NCBI RefSeq assembly: GCF_001437355.1
Contig: NZ_JQBM01000002.1
Location: forward strand, 1-64,000
Direction: 5' to 3'
DNA length: 64,000 bases
DNA from: Weissella viridescens
Lineage (GTDB): Bacteria; Bacillota; Bacilli; Lactobacillales; Lactobacillaceae
Shown here: positions 28,173-37,554 of the stretch, in pieces
Layout: each line of letters opens with the position of its first letter
How positions within the stretch are numbered: position 1 is the stretch's first letter
Program-made: the position numbers and the translations under genes
The notes under the pieces: generated by a model
Database searches by the model: none
Told to the model about the DNA's origin: nothing
Seen by the model: only the letters and a program-made list of their open reading frames with translations

Positions 28173-29516
28173 ATGAAAAAATTTCTTGATCGACTTACAC
28201 CGCCTCAGATTTTAACCTTCGGATTTTTGGTAATTATTGCCACTGGGACGCTTTTGTTAATGACACCTATGGCACACCAACATGGTATTCGTGTGTCTTT
28301 TATTGATGCTTTATTCACAGCCGTTTCAGCAACGGCTATTACAGGTCTGACAACTTTGAACACCGCCAATACATGGTCCTACTTTGGTCAAATTGTGATT
28401 TTATTGATGATTGAAGTGGGGGCGTTGGGGTTCATGACCTTCACCGTGTTGCTTTTAACGATTACACGGCAAAAAATTGATTTAAAAGCGCGGCTACTCA
28501 TGCAAGATGCACTGAATCTGCGAAACTTAGCTGATGTTAAAGTTATGCTGACATATGTGTTCTCGCTATCGGCAATTATTCAGGTTGCCGGAGCCTTGCT
28601 CTTATCCTTTGACTTTATTCCAAGATTTGGAGTGGGCAAAGGAATTTATTTTAGTGTTGCGCACTCAATTTCTGCCTTTGGAAATGCGGGTTTCACATTT
28701 TTCGCGCAACCAGTGTCCATGTTTAAAAATGATGCTTACGTTCTTATTGTATGGATGTTATTAATTTTGGCAGGTTCGCTCGGCTTCCTAGTTTGGCGTG
28801 ACCTCTTGTCATATGGTAAACATCATCGTCGCTTGAGTCTGCATACCCGACTATCTTTGGTCACGTCGGGCTGGTTAATTTTGTTTGGTTTTATCGGCTT
28901 TATGATTACTGAACGCTGTTTGAATCATCTGACCGGCGTTAACCTCTGGGATCGGATTTTAGACACGTTGTTCCTTTCGATCGTGCCACGCACGGCCGGA
29001 TTTGAAGTTATCCCAATGTCGACAATATCAACAGGAGGGCTCCTTATCTTGATGGTGCTCATGTTTATTGGTGGGACACCAGGTTCAACGTCTGGTGGAA
29101 TTAAGACAACAACTCTGGGAATTCTATGGTTGCAATCGGTGGCTACATTACGTGGTCAAGACCATGTGAACTTCCGTGATCGCCAAATTAGTCAAAAAAA
29201 CGTGATTAAAGCATTGATGTTAGCAGTTGTTTCAATTGGCTTCGTTCTCTTTGCAACACTAATTTTGACGCAAACAGAAACAATCCCACATGGATTTGGA
29301 ATAGAATATATCACCTTTGAAGTAATTGCGGCGTTCTCAACGGCCGGCTTCTCGCTTGGACTTACACCGCATTTAACAGTCATCGGTAAAATCGTGATTA
29401 TGTTTGTTATGTTCATTGGTCGTGTTGGAATCTACACGGTTATGTTCTCGGTACTAAACATTCATCAACAGCCAATGCATCACCAATATCCAACTGAAGA
29501 AATTATGATTGGATAA
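28173..29516 (+). CDS. ktrB: Potassium channel subunit KtrB (TrkH family)
   Basis: Membrane subunit of the Ktr potassium uptake system, partner of KtrA. The 447-residue product has four pore-loop repeats: TAVSATAITGLTT, SAFGNAGFTF, VPRTAGFEV and AFSTAGFSLG, the TGF/AGF glycine being the selectivity filter. The frame extends to 28125, but a TATAAT box at 28137-28142 lies inside that extension, so the ATG at 28173 is preferred. The SD (GTGGGG) is 12 bases away, which is loose. Confidence 0.9.
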   Translation: MKKFLDRLTPPQILTFGFLVIIATGTLLLMTPMAHQHGIRVSFIDALFTAVSATAITGLTTLNTANTWSYFGQIVILLMIEVGALGFMTFTVLLLTITRQKIDLKARLLMQDALNLRNLADVKVMLTYVFSLSAIIQVAGALLLSFDFIPRFGVGKGIYFSVAHSISAFGNAGFTFFAQPVSMFKNDAYVLIVWMLLILAGSLGFLVWRDLLSYGKHHRRLSLHTRLSLVTSGWLILFGFIGFMITERCLNHLTGVNLWDRILDTLFLSIVPRTAGFEVIPMSTISTGGLLILMVLMFIGGTPGSTSGGIKTTTLGILWLQSVATLRGQDHVNFRDRQISQKNVIKALMLAVVSIGFVLFATLILTQTETIPHGFGIEYITFEVIAAFSTAGFSLGLTPHLTVIGKIVIMFVMFIGRVGIYTVMFSVLNIHQQPMHHQYPTEEIMIG

Positions 29517-29529
29517 ACTTAATAAAATA

Positions 29530-29562
29530 AACCCTGGTCCATTGTGATTAGGGTCTTTTTTT
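29530..29562 (+). terminator. Weak terminator after ktrB
   Basis: Short stem ACCCT / AGGGT with a wide loop followed by eight T. The remaining bases up to the rnhA terminator hold nothing recognisable. Confidence 0.5.
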
Positions 29563-29704
29563 AATGAATATGTTTTGTTTTTCACAAAGTGTGGTGGCTA
29601 AAAGTTAAGCAGGCTTAGTTTTTTGTTCGCCTCCAAAAAATATTGATTTACATAACCACTAGTGACGCGACAAGGTCTGTATATTCATTCACAATCTATT
29701 CAAA

Positions 29705-29736
29705 ATAAAAGCCCCGTCATTAGACGGGGCTTTTTT
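29705..29736 (-). terminator. Terminator after rnhA
   Basis: GCCCCGTC ATTA GACGGGGC with an A-run on the left, giving a T-run on the minus strand. Confidence 0.9.
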
Positions 29737-29742
29737 ACAATT

Positions 29743-30426
29743 TTAGAGTGCATCCATAGCTTCGTTAAGTAATTGGTCTACTAAAATGTTACCTTGACTG
29801 GTAGCGTGACCTTTTACCCAAATGAACGCTAGACGATTGCCTAGTTGTTGAACCAATTCGTAGATTTGTTGCCAGGCAGTGAGGTTGGCAATCTCACCGC
29901 TCTGCTTTTTCCATCCGCTAGCTTGCCAATTGTACATCCAGTTGGTAACACCATCTAAGACGTACTTCGAGTCACTGACAATTGTAACTGGGGTTTCAGT
30001 TCTTTGTGCTTGTAATAATGCGTTAATCAGGGCTAGAAGTTCCATCTCGTTGTTGGTACGTCCTAAGTATCCCTTAGCATCTGTGTAAACGGCCTTGGTT
30101 AAATTAGCACCGGAATAGATGGCAATCGCCCAAGCCGCCTTATCGCTTGCCTTAACATGACCACCAGCGTGATTACCGGTGTTACGGTTACCTCCATCAG
30201 TAAAGATGTAGAACCGATTCGGATCTGCTTTGAAACTACCATCATAGGCGGTGTCATATTGGCGGTTGGTTTGACGTTGGGCATCTAACCAAGCCTGTGC
30301 TTCTTGTTTTGTGGTAAACCCTTTGAACTTAGGGGCGGGCTTAGTTTTCGTTAATGGTTGAACTTTTGACCATGGCTCAGTGTATAAGCCTTCGTTTTTA
30401 TTTCCATAAATGGCGTATGTTTTCAT
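29743..30426 (-). CDS. rnhA: Ribonuclease HI with N-terminal hybrid-binding domain
   Basis: Degrades RNA in RNA-DNA hybrids. A viroplasmin/hybrid-binding domain (MKTYAIYGNKNEGLYTEPW to about residue 50) precedes the catalytic domain with the acidic residues in FTDGGN, NNEMEL, SDSKYV and LVDQLLNEA. At 227 residues the two-domain form is standard for eukaryote-like and Firmicute RNase HI. Monocistronic or read from the upstream gene past a terminator. Confidence 0.93.
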   Translation of the reverse strand: MKTYAIYGNKNEGLYTEPWSKVQPLTKTKPAPKFKGFTTKQEAQAWLDAQRQTNRQYDTAYDGSFKADPNRFYIFTDGGNRNTGNHAGGHVKASDKAAWAIAIYSGANLTKAVYTDAKGYLGRTNNEMELLALINALLQAQRTETPVTIVSDSKYVLDGVTNWMYNWQASGWKKQSGEIANLTAWQQIYELVQQLGNRLAFIWVKGHATSQGNILVDQLLNEAMDAL

Positions 30427-30446
30427 ATTTGACTCCTTTGAGCAAT

Positions 30447-30474
30447 AAAAAAGAATCCATCGTTAAACGGATTC
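30447..30474 (-). terminator. Terminator between the YczE-like gene and rnhA
   Basis: GAATCC / GGATTC around a 10-base loop, followed on the minus strand by six T. Confidence 0.7.
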
Positions 30475-30483
30475 AGTAACACA

Positions 30484-31158
30484 TTACAATTCCTTCCGGT
30501 GCACAAGATGCGGAATCAGTAGCTTATCAGCACGTGAAATCACAAAGCCTTGGCAGAAGAATGAGAATAGGGTTCCGATGTTAACGGCAACTAGCTTGTG
30601 CGTAAAGAGCCAGATTAATAATGAGATGGTCATCGGAATTGCAAAGTTTAGTGTCTGTGCGATAACGACATTACCATGGAAGTACTTGAAACGTGTGACG
30701 TTGGTCAAGTCATCTAATGGATGCAAAAACTTAGCCAAACGTTGTGTGACTGAAATACCCATTCCAATCATGGTGATACCTAAGATATCGAGAATTAAAC
30801 GAGGCCAGTAGTGTAGGTGGCCAACGCCAATAGACTTGAATCCAGTGGCTGTCGCGCCAATCACGACACTGAAGATGAACACAAAGGCTAAGTTTCTAAA
30901 GAAACGGCCTGCATCAAAATCGTGTAAAATAAAGATAACAGCCACAGCAGCGATAAATCCGAAGCCGAATAAGAAGATATCAATTGGTAGTTGGGTAACG
31001 TTCGCTAGATTGGCCGCAGCTGCGGTCCATGGAGCAGATCCCATATTTGTGGCCACGGTTAGTCCGTTTCCAATCGCATTTAATAGTAAACCTGCTAGTA
31101 AGAATGTAATACTCTGAATACTTGTTAATTCTACGGTTTTTCCGTTGTCATTGTACAT
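30484..31158 (-). CDS. YczE/YitT-like integral membrane protein
   Basis: A 224-residue protein with five membrane segments, beginning with SITFLLAGLLLNAIGNGLTV and the conserved MGSAPWTA turn typical of the YczE/YyaS group. Its biochemical role is unknown. AGGAG lies before the ATG. A perfect inverted repeat overlaps its promoter region (31178-31197), hinting at an operator. Confidence 0.75.
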   Translation of the reverse strand: MYNDNGKTVELTSIQSITFLLAGLLLNAIGNGLTVATNMGSAPWTAAAANLANVTQLPIDIFLFGFGFIAAVAVIFILHDFDAGRFFRNLAFVFIFSVVIGATATGFKSIGVGHLHYWPRLILDILGITMIGMGISVTQRLAKFLHPLDDLTNVTRFKYFHGNVVIAQTLNFAIPMTISLLIWLFTHKLVAVNIGTLFSFFCQGFVISRADKLLIPHLVHRKEL

Positions 31159-31177
31159 ATATTATTTCTCCTAATCT

Positions 31178-31197
31178 CTATATTTTAACAAATATAG
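31178..31197 (-). promoter_or_regulatory. Inverted repeat upstream of the YczE-like gene
   Basis: CTATATTT-TTAA(C)-AAATATAG: an exact 8-base inverted repeat with a 4-base spacer, about 20 bases before the start codon. It could be a repressor operator or an mRNA 5' hairpin. Confidence 0.4.
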
Positions 31198-31288
31198 AAC
31201 AGCTTGTTAGGTTGAATTTCACAAAGTGTTGTCTTTTATGATTATTTAAAGATTAAATGATGATACTCAACATATGATAGGGGGCGAA

Positions 31289-31885
31289 ATGATGACCTTA
31301 AAAACAAAGCGTCGAATTATTAATTATATTTCATATGCAGGATTGCTTGTGATGGTCGTTCTTGCTATTTGGCTATATCGTATCGGTGCGTTCACAGACC
31401 CTAAAGTGTTAAGGCGTCTGGTCGAAAGTTGTGGGATTTGGGCGCCAATTGTTTTTGTTTTCATCCAAATTATTCAAGTGGTAATCCCAATTATACCTGG
31501 CTGAATTTCACTAGCAGTCGGCGTCGTTATTTTTGGTCCGCTGTGGGGATTTATCTATAACTATGTCGGAATTGTTGTTGGATCATTAATTTTGTTTGGC
31601 CTTGGTCGACGATATGGGCATAAAATCATTGATGTATTCGTGAGTGAAAAGACACTTGATAAGTATATGGATAAACTTGATGGTCGAGGCTGGCACATTA
31701 CGTTTGCGCTACTTATCTTGGCACCTGCGGCCCCTGACGATGCCCTAGTTCTATTAACGAGTCTAACAAAGATGACTTGGCGTGAGTTTACGTTAATCAT
31801 CCTACTTTGTAAACCAGCAACTATCATTGCTTATAGTGCAGCATTAGTTTATGGTGCCGACTGGTTAACGAAATTCTTATCATAA
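31289..31885 (+). pseudogene. VTT-domain (TVP38/TMEM64-DedA-like) membrane protein, interrupted by TGA
   Basis: The frame is continuous from 31289 to 31885 (about 198 codons) except for one TGA at 31502-31504. It stands in the motif IIPG-stop-ISLAVGVVIFGPLWG, where family members have a second Gly, so GGA to TGA explains it. Sequence after the stop stays well conserved (LGRRYG, DALVLLTSLTKMTWREF), so the lesion is recent, a sequencing error or a strain polymorphism. SD AGGGGG precedes ATG 31289/31292. An intact product would be a small integral membrane protein, possibly a lipid scramblase-type VTT protein. Confidence 0.8.
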
Positions 31886-31898
31886 TAAATCAAACAAT

Positions 31899-31930
31899 AA
31901 AACCCATGTGTCCCAGACACATGGGTTTTT
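31899..31930. terminator. Bidirectional terminator
   Basis: AAAACCCATGTGTC / GACACATGGGTTTT with a 3-base loop, between the convergent VTT gene and ppk. Confidence 0.92.
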
Positions 31931-31953
31931 AAGTGCTTACTTAGTCAGTTTTT

Positions 31954-34161
31954 TTATTTAAAGATAAGTAGCAGTAACAGTGCTAGTACGAGCAAAGCTA
32001 ATGCCATGTTCAAAATACGAGCATACTTTAATTGTGCGGATAATGATTTAGGTGATGTACTTGAAGAAATTGTTTCACGTGGAACAGGAGCATTCACAGG
32101 TGAATGTTCATCAGTAATCTCACGGATAAATGTTTGCTGTGCGGATTTACCATTTGGAACGTCATGCTTAAAGTAGCGTCCATCTAGGTTTAAGAACGAT
32201 CCATCGACGTCATCTTGGCTGTAAACTTCAATGATATTAAGTAACTGTTGGCGAATTGTTGCATCCAGAATTGGCGCAGCTAATTCGACACGGTTATCCA
32301 TGTTTCTTGTCATTAAGTCAGCTGATGAGATCCACAAACTTGGTTCTTCATCTGAAAAGAACGCATAAATACGATTGTGTTCCAACAATTCACCAATGAT
32401 ACTTGTAACAGTGATGTCTTCCTTATCACCACAGACGCCCAACTTCAAACAACAAGCACCTCTAACGATGATACGGAATGGAACGCCTACCTTTGCCGCG
32501 TCATAAATTGCCTCAATCACTTCTTGGTCAGTTAAGGCATTCGTTTTTAAGAAAACATGGCCTTGACCGGTGGCTTGATAACGTTCGGTGACATGCTTAA
32601 TATTTTGAATAACCATATCTTCAATTCGGTGAGGGGATGCAGCCACGGTTTCATAGTGCGGTGGTTGTGCGTCATCCGTTTCAAGATAGTTGAAGAATCG
32701 AGATAGATCTTTGACATAGGCCGGGTTACTTGAAAAGAGATTCAAATCAACGAATTGGTTAGCGGTCTTTTCATTATAGTTACCGGTACCGATATGCACA
32801 TAACCGGTGGGATGTGATCCGTCGTTTTTTAAAACAAGACATGTCTTGCTATGCACCTTCATATGCTCCTTACCGAAGTATACGAAACAACCAGCATCTT
32901 CAAGTTCCTCTACGATGTCGAGGTTGTGTTCCTCATCAAAACGGGCCCGTAACTCAACGATGACGGAAACATGAATACCTTTAGCTGCCGCTTCTTTTAA
33001 GAGCTCAACAACCTTGGAGTTATCGGCAACACGGTAAATGGTTTGTTTAATCGTAACAGTATGAGGATCATTTACCGCCTCTTGAAGGAAAGTGAGAAAT
33101 TGATCGAAATTATCATAAGGATATTGAAGTAGCAAGTCTTGGTGATTAAGGTAATCAAGCATAGGCTTGTTTTGGGTCCATTCACGCCCGGCAAACGGGG
33201 TGTAAGTTAACTCAGGATGTTTTTTTCCATAGATTTTTTCAAATTGGAATAGGAAAGTTAAATCCAAAGGGCCGGGAATGTTATAGATTCCTGTCTCACG
33301 GACGTGTGTGAGCTTCACTAATTGTTGGAATAGTTGAGCTTGAGGACTTGCTTCATGGGCTTCAATTTCGACTCGGGTCGTGTTACCACGTTCACGGGCG
33401 GCTAAGTAGCGTTCCATATTAGCGATGGTACCTTCTGAATTTTCATCATCCATATCAATTTCCATATCGACATCTTTATCGCGTGTAATACGGAAAGTCA
33501 ATGATTCCTCAATTTCATGGTCCGGGAAAATTTCCGAGAAATTGTGCCGAATCAAGTCTTCAAGTAAGACAAATTGGTCCAATTCGGTATGTTGAAGACG
33601 GACTAACCGACTGAGCTTTGGCGGAATAGGAATCAGACGAATCGCATTTGGCGCTGTATCCGCCAAGCGGACCGCAATAATCAACGTACCATCTTTAATT
33701 TCAGGACGACTATGTAAATTATCATAGGTAACAACATTTAAGAAGGGTAAAATGCGTTGATGGAAATAATGATTCGCAGTCTCTTGCTCATCTGTACTTA
33801 ATTGATCGTATGGATTTAAACTAAATAGTTTGTGTTCATTAAAAATTGAAAGAATCTGATATAAACTATCATATTGTTGTGAAATGTTTTTACTGTTTCG
33901 AACGTGAATTTGGGTCAATAACTCTTGTGGTGTTAAGCCAGACTTAGGATCAATGCCATCGCGACCTAAGCTAATCTGATCTTCAATGCTGGGGATGCGG
34001 ACATTGTAGAACTCATCCAAATTATTTGAACCAATGGCTAGAAAATTAAGTCTTTCAAGCAAAGGGGTGTCAGGATTGGTTGATAGATTAATCACACGAC
34101 GATTAAAAAGCAGCCAACTTAAATCACGGTTATAAAATTCGCCTGCATAAATATCTTTCAT
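31954..34161 (-). CDS. ppk1: Polyphosphate kinase 1 with C-terminal membrane tail
   Basis: Reversibly makes polyphosphate from ATP. The 735-residue protein has all PPK1 parts: N-terminal helical domain (NRDLSWLLFNRRV), head domain, and two phospholipase-D-like C domains with the phosphorylated His in MKVHSKTCLV, HIGTGNYNEKTA and EHNRIYAFF. Beyond the usual C-terminus is a Ser-rich linker and a hydrophobic stretch (ARILNMALALLVLALLLLLIFK without a full domain), suggesting a membrane anchor. It follows a DUF2252 gene by three bases. A parS-like site lies within its 3' part (32071-32086). Confidence 0.94.
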   Translation of the reverse strand: MKDIYAGEFYNRDLSWLLFNRRVINLSTNPDTPLLERLNFLAIGSNNLDEFYNVRIPSIEDQISLGRDGIDPKSGLTPQELLTQIHVRNSKNISQQYDSLYQILSIFNEHKLFSLNPYDQLSTDEQETANHYFHQRILPFLNVVTYDNLHSRPEIKDGTLIIAVRLADTAPNAIRLIPIPPKLSRLVRLQHTELDQFVLLEDLIRHNFSEIFPDHEIEESLTFRITRDKDVDMEIDMDDENSEGTIANMERYLAARERGNTTRVEIEAHEASPQAQLFQQLVKLTHVRETGIYNIPGPLDLTFLFQFEKIYGKKHPELTYTPFAGREWTQNKPMLDYLNHQDLLLQYPYDNFDQFLTFLQEAVNDPHTVTIKQTIYRVADNSKVVELLKEAAAKGIHVSVIVELRARFDEEHNLDIVEELEDAGCFVYFGKEHMKVHSKTCLVLKNDGSHPTGYVHIGTGNYNEKTANQFVDLNLFSSNPAYVKDLSRFFNYLETDDAQPPHYETVAASPHRIEDMVIQNIKHVTERYQATGQGHVFLKTNALTDQEVIEAIYDAAKVGVPFRIIVRGACCLKLGVCGDKEDITVTSIIGELLEHNRIYAFFSDEEPSLWISSADLMTRNMDNRVELAAPILDATIRQQLLNIIEVYSQDDVDGSFLNLDGRYFKHDVPNGKSAQQTFIREITDEHSPVNAPVPRETISSSTSPKSLSAQLKYARILNMALALLVLALLLLLIFK
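32071..32086 (-). other. parS: parS centromere site (inside ppk1)
   Basis: TGTTTCACGTGGAACA; its complement TGTTCCACGTGAAACA is an exact fit to the ParB-binding consensus TGTTNCACGTGAAACA. It lies about 17 kb from oriC, in coding sequence. Confidence 0.85.
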
Positions 34162-34164
34162 AAG

Positions 34165-35535
34165 CTACTCCTCAGTAAATGTTTCATAATCATATTCGAC
34201 TTGTTGGAGATAATTATTAGCAAAATCAACGAAGGACTTACTCATCCAGTCATGACTTTGTAGATAACCAATAATCATAGGGAAAGTGGGAGATTGGCTG
34301 TGGGCACGCGCCAATAAGATGACACAAATCAAGATGTAGTCCTGATAGGCGGACCAATCGAGCTTTTCCAGGTTGATTGACCCTTTCATATCCTTAAATT
34401 GACGGACATAAAAACTATGTTCGTCGGTATCAAAGTAACCTAGGAACGTATCCGAGGCACTTTGTAGAATCAACTGACTATCGACGATGTTTTCACCTTG
34501 CGTATGATGATGACTTCGATAGATATTCGAGTCTTGATAAATAGGGAGTGCTTGCTTAATTTGAAGTACTAAATGATTGTTGTCAGCATCTTCGAGCAGC
34601 ATTAAGTAACATAGTGTACCTACGCTACCAACACCAACACTGTGTCGTACAATGTCGATAATATGGAAATCTTCCAAGAAGAGACGGACATCACTGCGAG
34701 AGTTCGAGCGATAATTTAAATAGCCATCGGTAATTTTCTGATAATCGGCCGAATTAATATGGATGGTCACGGGTGCATTTTCAATAAAACGACGTGTACC
34801 ATCATCACGGATTTCAGTGTATTTTTTGACAGCGTAGTTAGAATCACTACGCAAAGCCTTTTTAACACTCTTTTGGACCAATTTATCAAACGATGCTTCA
34901 AAGCTCTCAGAAGACTCTTCTAACTTACCGAAAATTTGGGTTAAGTTATCCAACGTACTTGGTAAATAAAATTTTTGAAGTGCTGGTAGCTCAGACATGT
35001 GGATCAAAGTATCACGGTACGTATCAACGACTTTAATGAGAAACTTGTTTACTTTCTTCATCTCCAGGTCTTGTTGCTTTGCCACGAGCAGGCAACTAAC
35101 AAGGAACCGTTTCAGATCGTATTCCCAAAAGCCCATTCGTGATTCATCAAAATCATTCATATCGAAAAGTAATTGTCCTTCGGGAGATCCGTAGAACCCG
35201 AAATTACCCAAGTGTGCATCACCACCAATCAGAACATGAATATTACTGTTTGGATGTTTATCCAAGTCATAATTCATAATATCTACGGTACCACGGAAAA
35301 ATGCAAAGTCGGATTTCGACATGCGTTCACGTTTTGTTTGCAGTAGATCCTTTATGAGAAGAGAGTTGCGGACATCCATAATCTGCTTGACGTCTCGCTT
35401 TTCAGCAGGGAAACCACTAATGTCGGTTTTAGATACGTTCGTACCCATATTTTTTCCAATTTGAATTAAACTGTCATTATCAACAGCTACATCGGTATTT
35501 TTAAAGTTATAAGGTGAATTTGGTTTGCGTGCCAT
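34165..35535 (-). CDS. DUF2252 family protein, kinase-like fold
   Basis: A 456-residue cytoplasmic protein. The segment VLIGGDAHLGNFGFYGS followed by LLFDMNDFDES resembles the HxGN and D-x-D elements of aminoglycoside-phosphotransferase-type kinases, which places it in DUF2252; no reaction is established. It is co-transcribed directly upstream of ppk1 (three-base gap), so a role in phosphate or polyphosphate metabolism is suggested by context only. Confidence 0.82.
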   Translation of the reverse strand: MARKPNSPYNFKNTDVAVDNDSLIQIGKNMGTNVSKTDISGFPAEKRDVKQIMDVRNSLLIKDLLQTKRERMSKSDFAFFRGTVDIMNYDLDKHPNSNIHVLIGGDAHLGNFGFYGSPEGQLLFDMNDFDESRMGFWEYDLKRFLVSCLLVAKQQDLEMKKVNKFLIKVVDTYRDTLIHMSELPALQKFYLPSTLDNLTQIFGKLEESSESFEASFDKLVQKSVKKALRSDSNYAVKKYTEIRDDGTRRFIENAPVTIHINSADYQKITDGYLNYRSNSRSDVRLFLEDFHIIDIVRHSVGVGSVGTLCYLMLLEDADNNHLVLQIKQALPIYQDSNIYRSHHHTQGENIVDSQLILQSASDTFLGYFDTDEHSFYVRQFKDMKGSINLEKLDWSAYQDYILICVILLARAHSQSPTFPMIIGYLQSHDWMSKSFVDFANNYLQQVEYDYETFTEE

Positions 35536-35643
35536 TATTGGGTCCTTTCACGATACACATTACTGAAATTGTACTATATTATAATAGATATGTATTCAAA
35601 TCCTAGCGCTTTTAACCCGTAACTTAAGGAAAGAAGGTTGAAA

Positions 35644-36144
35644 ATGACTCCAAAATTATACTATGACCAAGTTGTTTTTGAATCACAGACCTATTTAGTT
35701 GCGTCTACTGATGACGGCTTGGCATTTGTGGGTTCGCCAAATGCAGGCCTCGAAGAACTGCAGCGCTTCTATCCAACAGCTGACTTGGTCTTAGATCAAC
35801 ATAAAAACCGAACGGTTATGTGTCAACTTAAGCACTATCTTGAAGGAAATGGAGATTTATCGGCAGTAAAACTTGATATTACGGGGACTCCATTTCAAGA
35901 AGCCGTCTGGGACGTGTTACGTGGCATTCCTTTTGGAAGTGTTGTCACGTATCAGGATATTGCAGATAAGCTTGGCCGCCCGCGTGCAGCTCAAGCTGTG
36001 GGTAATGCAGTGGGGAAAAATCCAGTTCTGATTGTTGTGCCATGTCATCGTGTGGTCTCAAAAAGCAAGCAAGGCTCAGGTTATCGTGGAGGAATGCTCA
36101 TGAAAGAATGGTTGATTGCACATGAACAAAATGTAGCTAAGTAA
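35644..36144 (+). CDS. ogt: Methylated-DNA--protein-cysteine methyltransferase
   Basis: Repairs O6-methylguanine by irreversible transfer of the alkyl group to its own cysteine. The 166-residue protein carries the acceptor motif VPCHRVVS and the helix-turn-helix with RPRAAQAVGNAVGKNP (arginine finger). ATG 35644 with AAGAAGG upstream is preferred over TTG 35638. Divergent from the DUF2252 gene. Confidence 0.95.
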   Translation: MTPKLYYDQVVFESQTYLVASTDDGLAFVGSPNAGLEELQRFYPTADLVLDQHKNRTVMCQLKHYLEGNGDLSAVKLDITGTPFQEAVWDVLRGIPFGSVVTYQDIADKLGRPRAAQAVGNAVGKNPVLIVVPCHRVVSKSKQGSGYRGGMLMKEWLIAHEQNVAK

Positions 36145-36670
36145 TAAAATAATAGCTATAGATAGACTTCTAGTGGAGTCGAAATGAATTTGTTGAACTA
36201 AAAATGAAAAGTTTCTTCTATATAAAGGGGAAATATGACACTCATTAAAAAAGCTAAATGATGTTGTTTTTTTGGCATGATTATAACTTTTAAGTGGAAA
36301 GTGTTAAATATAGGCCAAATAAGTTAATAAAACAGTATATTTATAACGTAACGCTGTTGCGCTGTTGTAATTAAAATTGTAAAAAAAGTCGAATATAACC
36401 AAAAACAAATCTTTTTTCAAAATGATTTGTTTTTTTTTAGTCAAATTCCCTGATTTATATTACAGGCGCTAAGTGTACATATAAACACGTTTTGAAACGT
36501 TTTACTCGTTTTATATGTCGTAACTATGCAACATTTGTAACGAAACGTTATATGTATGATATTCTACAGAGCTTTAATCACGGTATAGTATTCCTTGTCG
36601 TTAAGAGCGACCAACAAAAACTAAAAAATATAAATTATAAACGTATAAAACACAGAGGAGATTTATTTCG
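36145..36670. other. Intergenic region before the LysM gene
   Basis: About 525 AT-rich bases. An AAACAAATC / GATTTGTTT hairpin with eight T (36403-36438) is a clear plus-strand terminator, 260 bases past ogt. Before it, AAAGGGGA is followed by an 8-codon frame (MTLIKKAK, 36235-36261) of unknown meaning. After it lies the LysM promoter region with several TGTAAC/GTTATA-type words, near 36533-36560, that could bind a regulator such as WalR but do not fit its box exactly. Confidence 0.5.
36403..36438 (+). terminator. Terminator in the ogt-LysM spacer
   Basis: Nine-base-pair stem with a T-rich loop and an eight-T tail; it may end read-through from ogt or an unannotated transcript in the spacer. 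Confidence 0.75.
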
Positions 36671-37324
36671 ATGAATATCAAACAAACAATCATTATGACA
36701 ACTGCTGCTGCTGCCGGATTATTGGGTGCTACTGGAATTGCTTCTGCTGATCAAGTTACTGTTAAGTCAGGTGACACACTTGCTGCAATCGCACAAGCTC
36801 ACAACACAACTGTTGAAAACTTGGCCTCAATCAACGACATCAAGAACATCCACATGATCTATGCTGGTGATGTTCTTGAAACTGAAGGACAAGCAACTGC
36901 TGTTGCCGCTGCTCCAGCACAAGCTGCTGTTCAAGCACCTGTACAACAAGCTGCTGCCCCAGTTGCACCTGCTGTACAACAAGCACCTGCACAAGTTGCT
37001 GCTCCTAAGCAAGCCGCTGCACCTGCTGTTGCCGCTGCTCCAGCACAACAAGCTGCTGCTCCAGCCGCTTCAGGTTCAACTTACGCACAATTCATCGCCA
37101 ATGGTGGAACTGATGCAATGTGGAACACAATCGTTCGCCCAGAATCAGGTGGAAACCCTAGCGCCGTTTCACCAAACGGTTACCGTGGATTAGGTCAAAC
37201 TAAGGAAGGTTGGGGAACTGGTTCAGTTGCACAACAAACTAAGGGTATGGTTAACTACGCAACTTCACGTTACGGTTCAGTTTCAAACGCCATCTCATTC
37301 CGTCAAGCTAACGGTTGGTGGTAA
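36671..37324 (+). CDS. Secreted LysM peptidoglycan-binding protein, Apf-like
   Basis: A 217-residue secreted wall protein: signal peptide ending GIASA, one LysM (about 27-70, QVTVKSGDTLAAIAQAHNTTVENLASIND), a long Ala/Pro/Gln linker (about 75-135), and a C-terminal domain of the aggregation-promoting-factor type (MWNTIVRPESGGNPSAVSPNGYRGLGQ) with the ESGG start of lysozyme-like transglycosylases. GAGGAG precedes the ATG after a long leader. Codon choice (GCT, CAA) suggests high expression. Its own terminator follows. Confidence 0.9.
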   Translation: MNIKQTIIMTTAAAAGLLGATGIASADQVTVKSGDTLAAIAQAHNTTVENLASINDIKNIHMIYAGDVLETEGQATAVAAAPAQAAVQAPVQQAAAPVAPAVQQAPAQVAAPKQAAAPAVAAAPAQQAAAPAASGSTYAQFIANGGTDAMWNTIVRPESGGNPSAVSPNGYRGLGQTKEGWGTGSVAQQTKGMVNYATSRYGSVSNAISFRQANGWW

Positions 37325-37345
37325 GATTTAATCTTATATAAAATA

Positions 37346-37380
37346 AAAGCTGTTTCCGATTTTTCGGGAACAGCTTTTTT
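37346..37380 (+). terminator. Terminator after the LysM gene
   Basis: AAAGCTGTT(T)CCGA / TCGGGAACAGCTTT stem followed by a T-run. Confidence 0.9.
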
Positions 37381-37554
37381 GTGTTCTCATCGATTACGAA
37401 TAGAGATGGGCTTAAAAATAATCAAATAATTATAGTAGCGTAGCTGATAATTGTATTCAGTACCCTTTAGAGGAAATTATTGACTTTGTTTATTGAGCAT
37501 TTAGTTTTTGAAAAAAATTAAAAATGCTATAATAATTCGAAAAGAGGTATTAGA

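Noticed and set aside
36235-36261. Octapeptide MTLIKKAK as a real gene
   Set aside because: It has a good SD but nothing downstream is coupled to it and no structure surrounds it; chance is likely in AT-rich DNA.
36520-36560. WalR box before the LysM gene
   Set aside because: TGTAAC-like words occur but not as two direct repeats with the required 5-base spacing.
36492-36674. 60-codon frame before the LysM gene
   Set aside because: Overlaps the promoter and SD of the LysM gene, has no SD of its own and low-complexity sequence.
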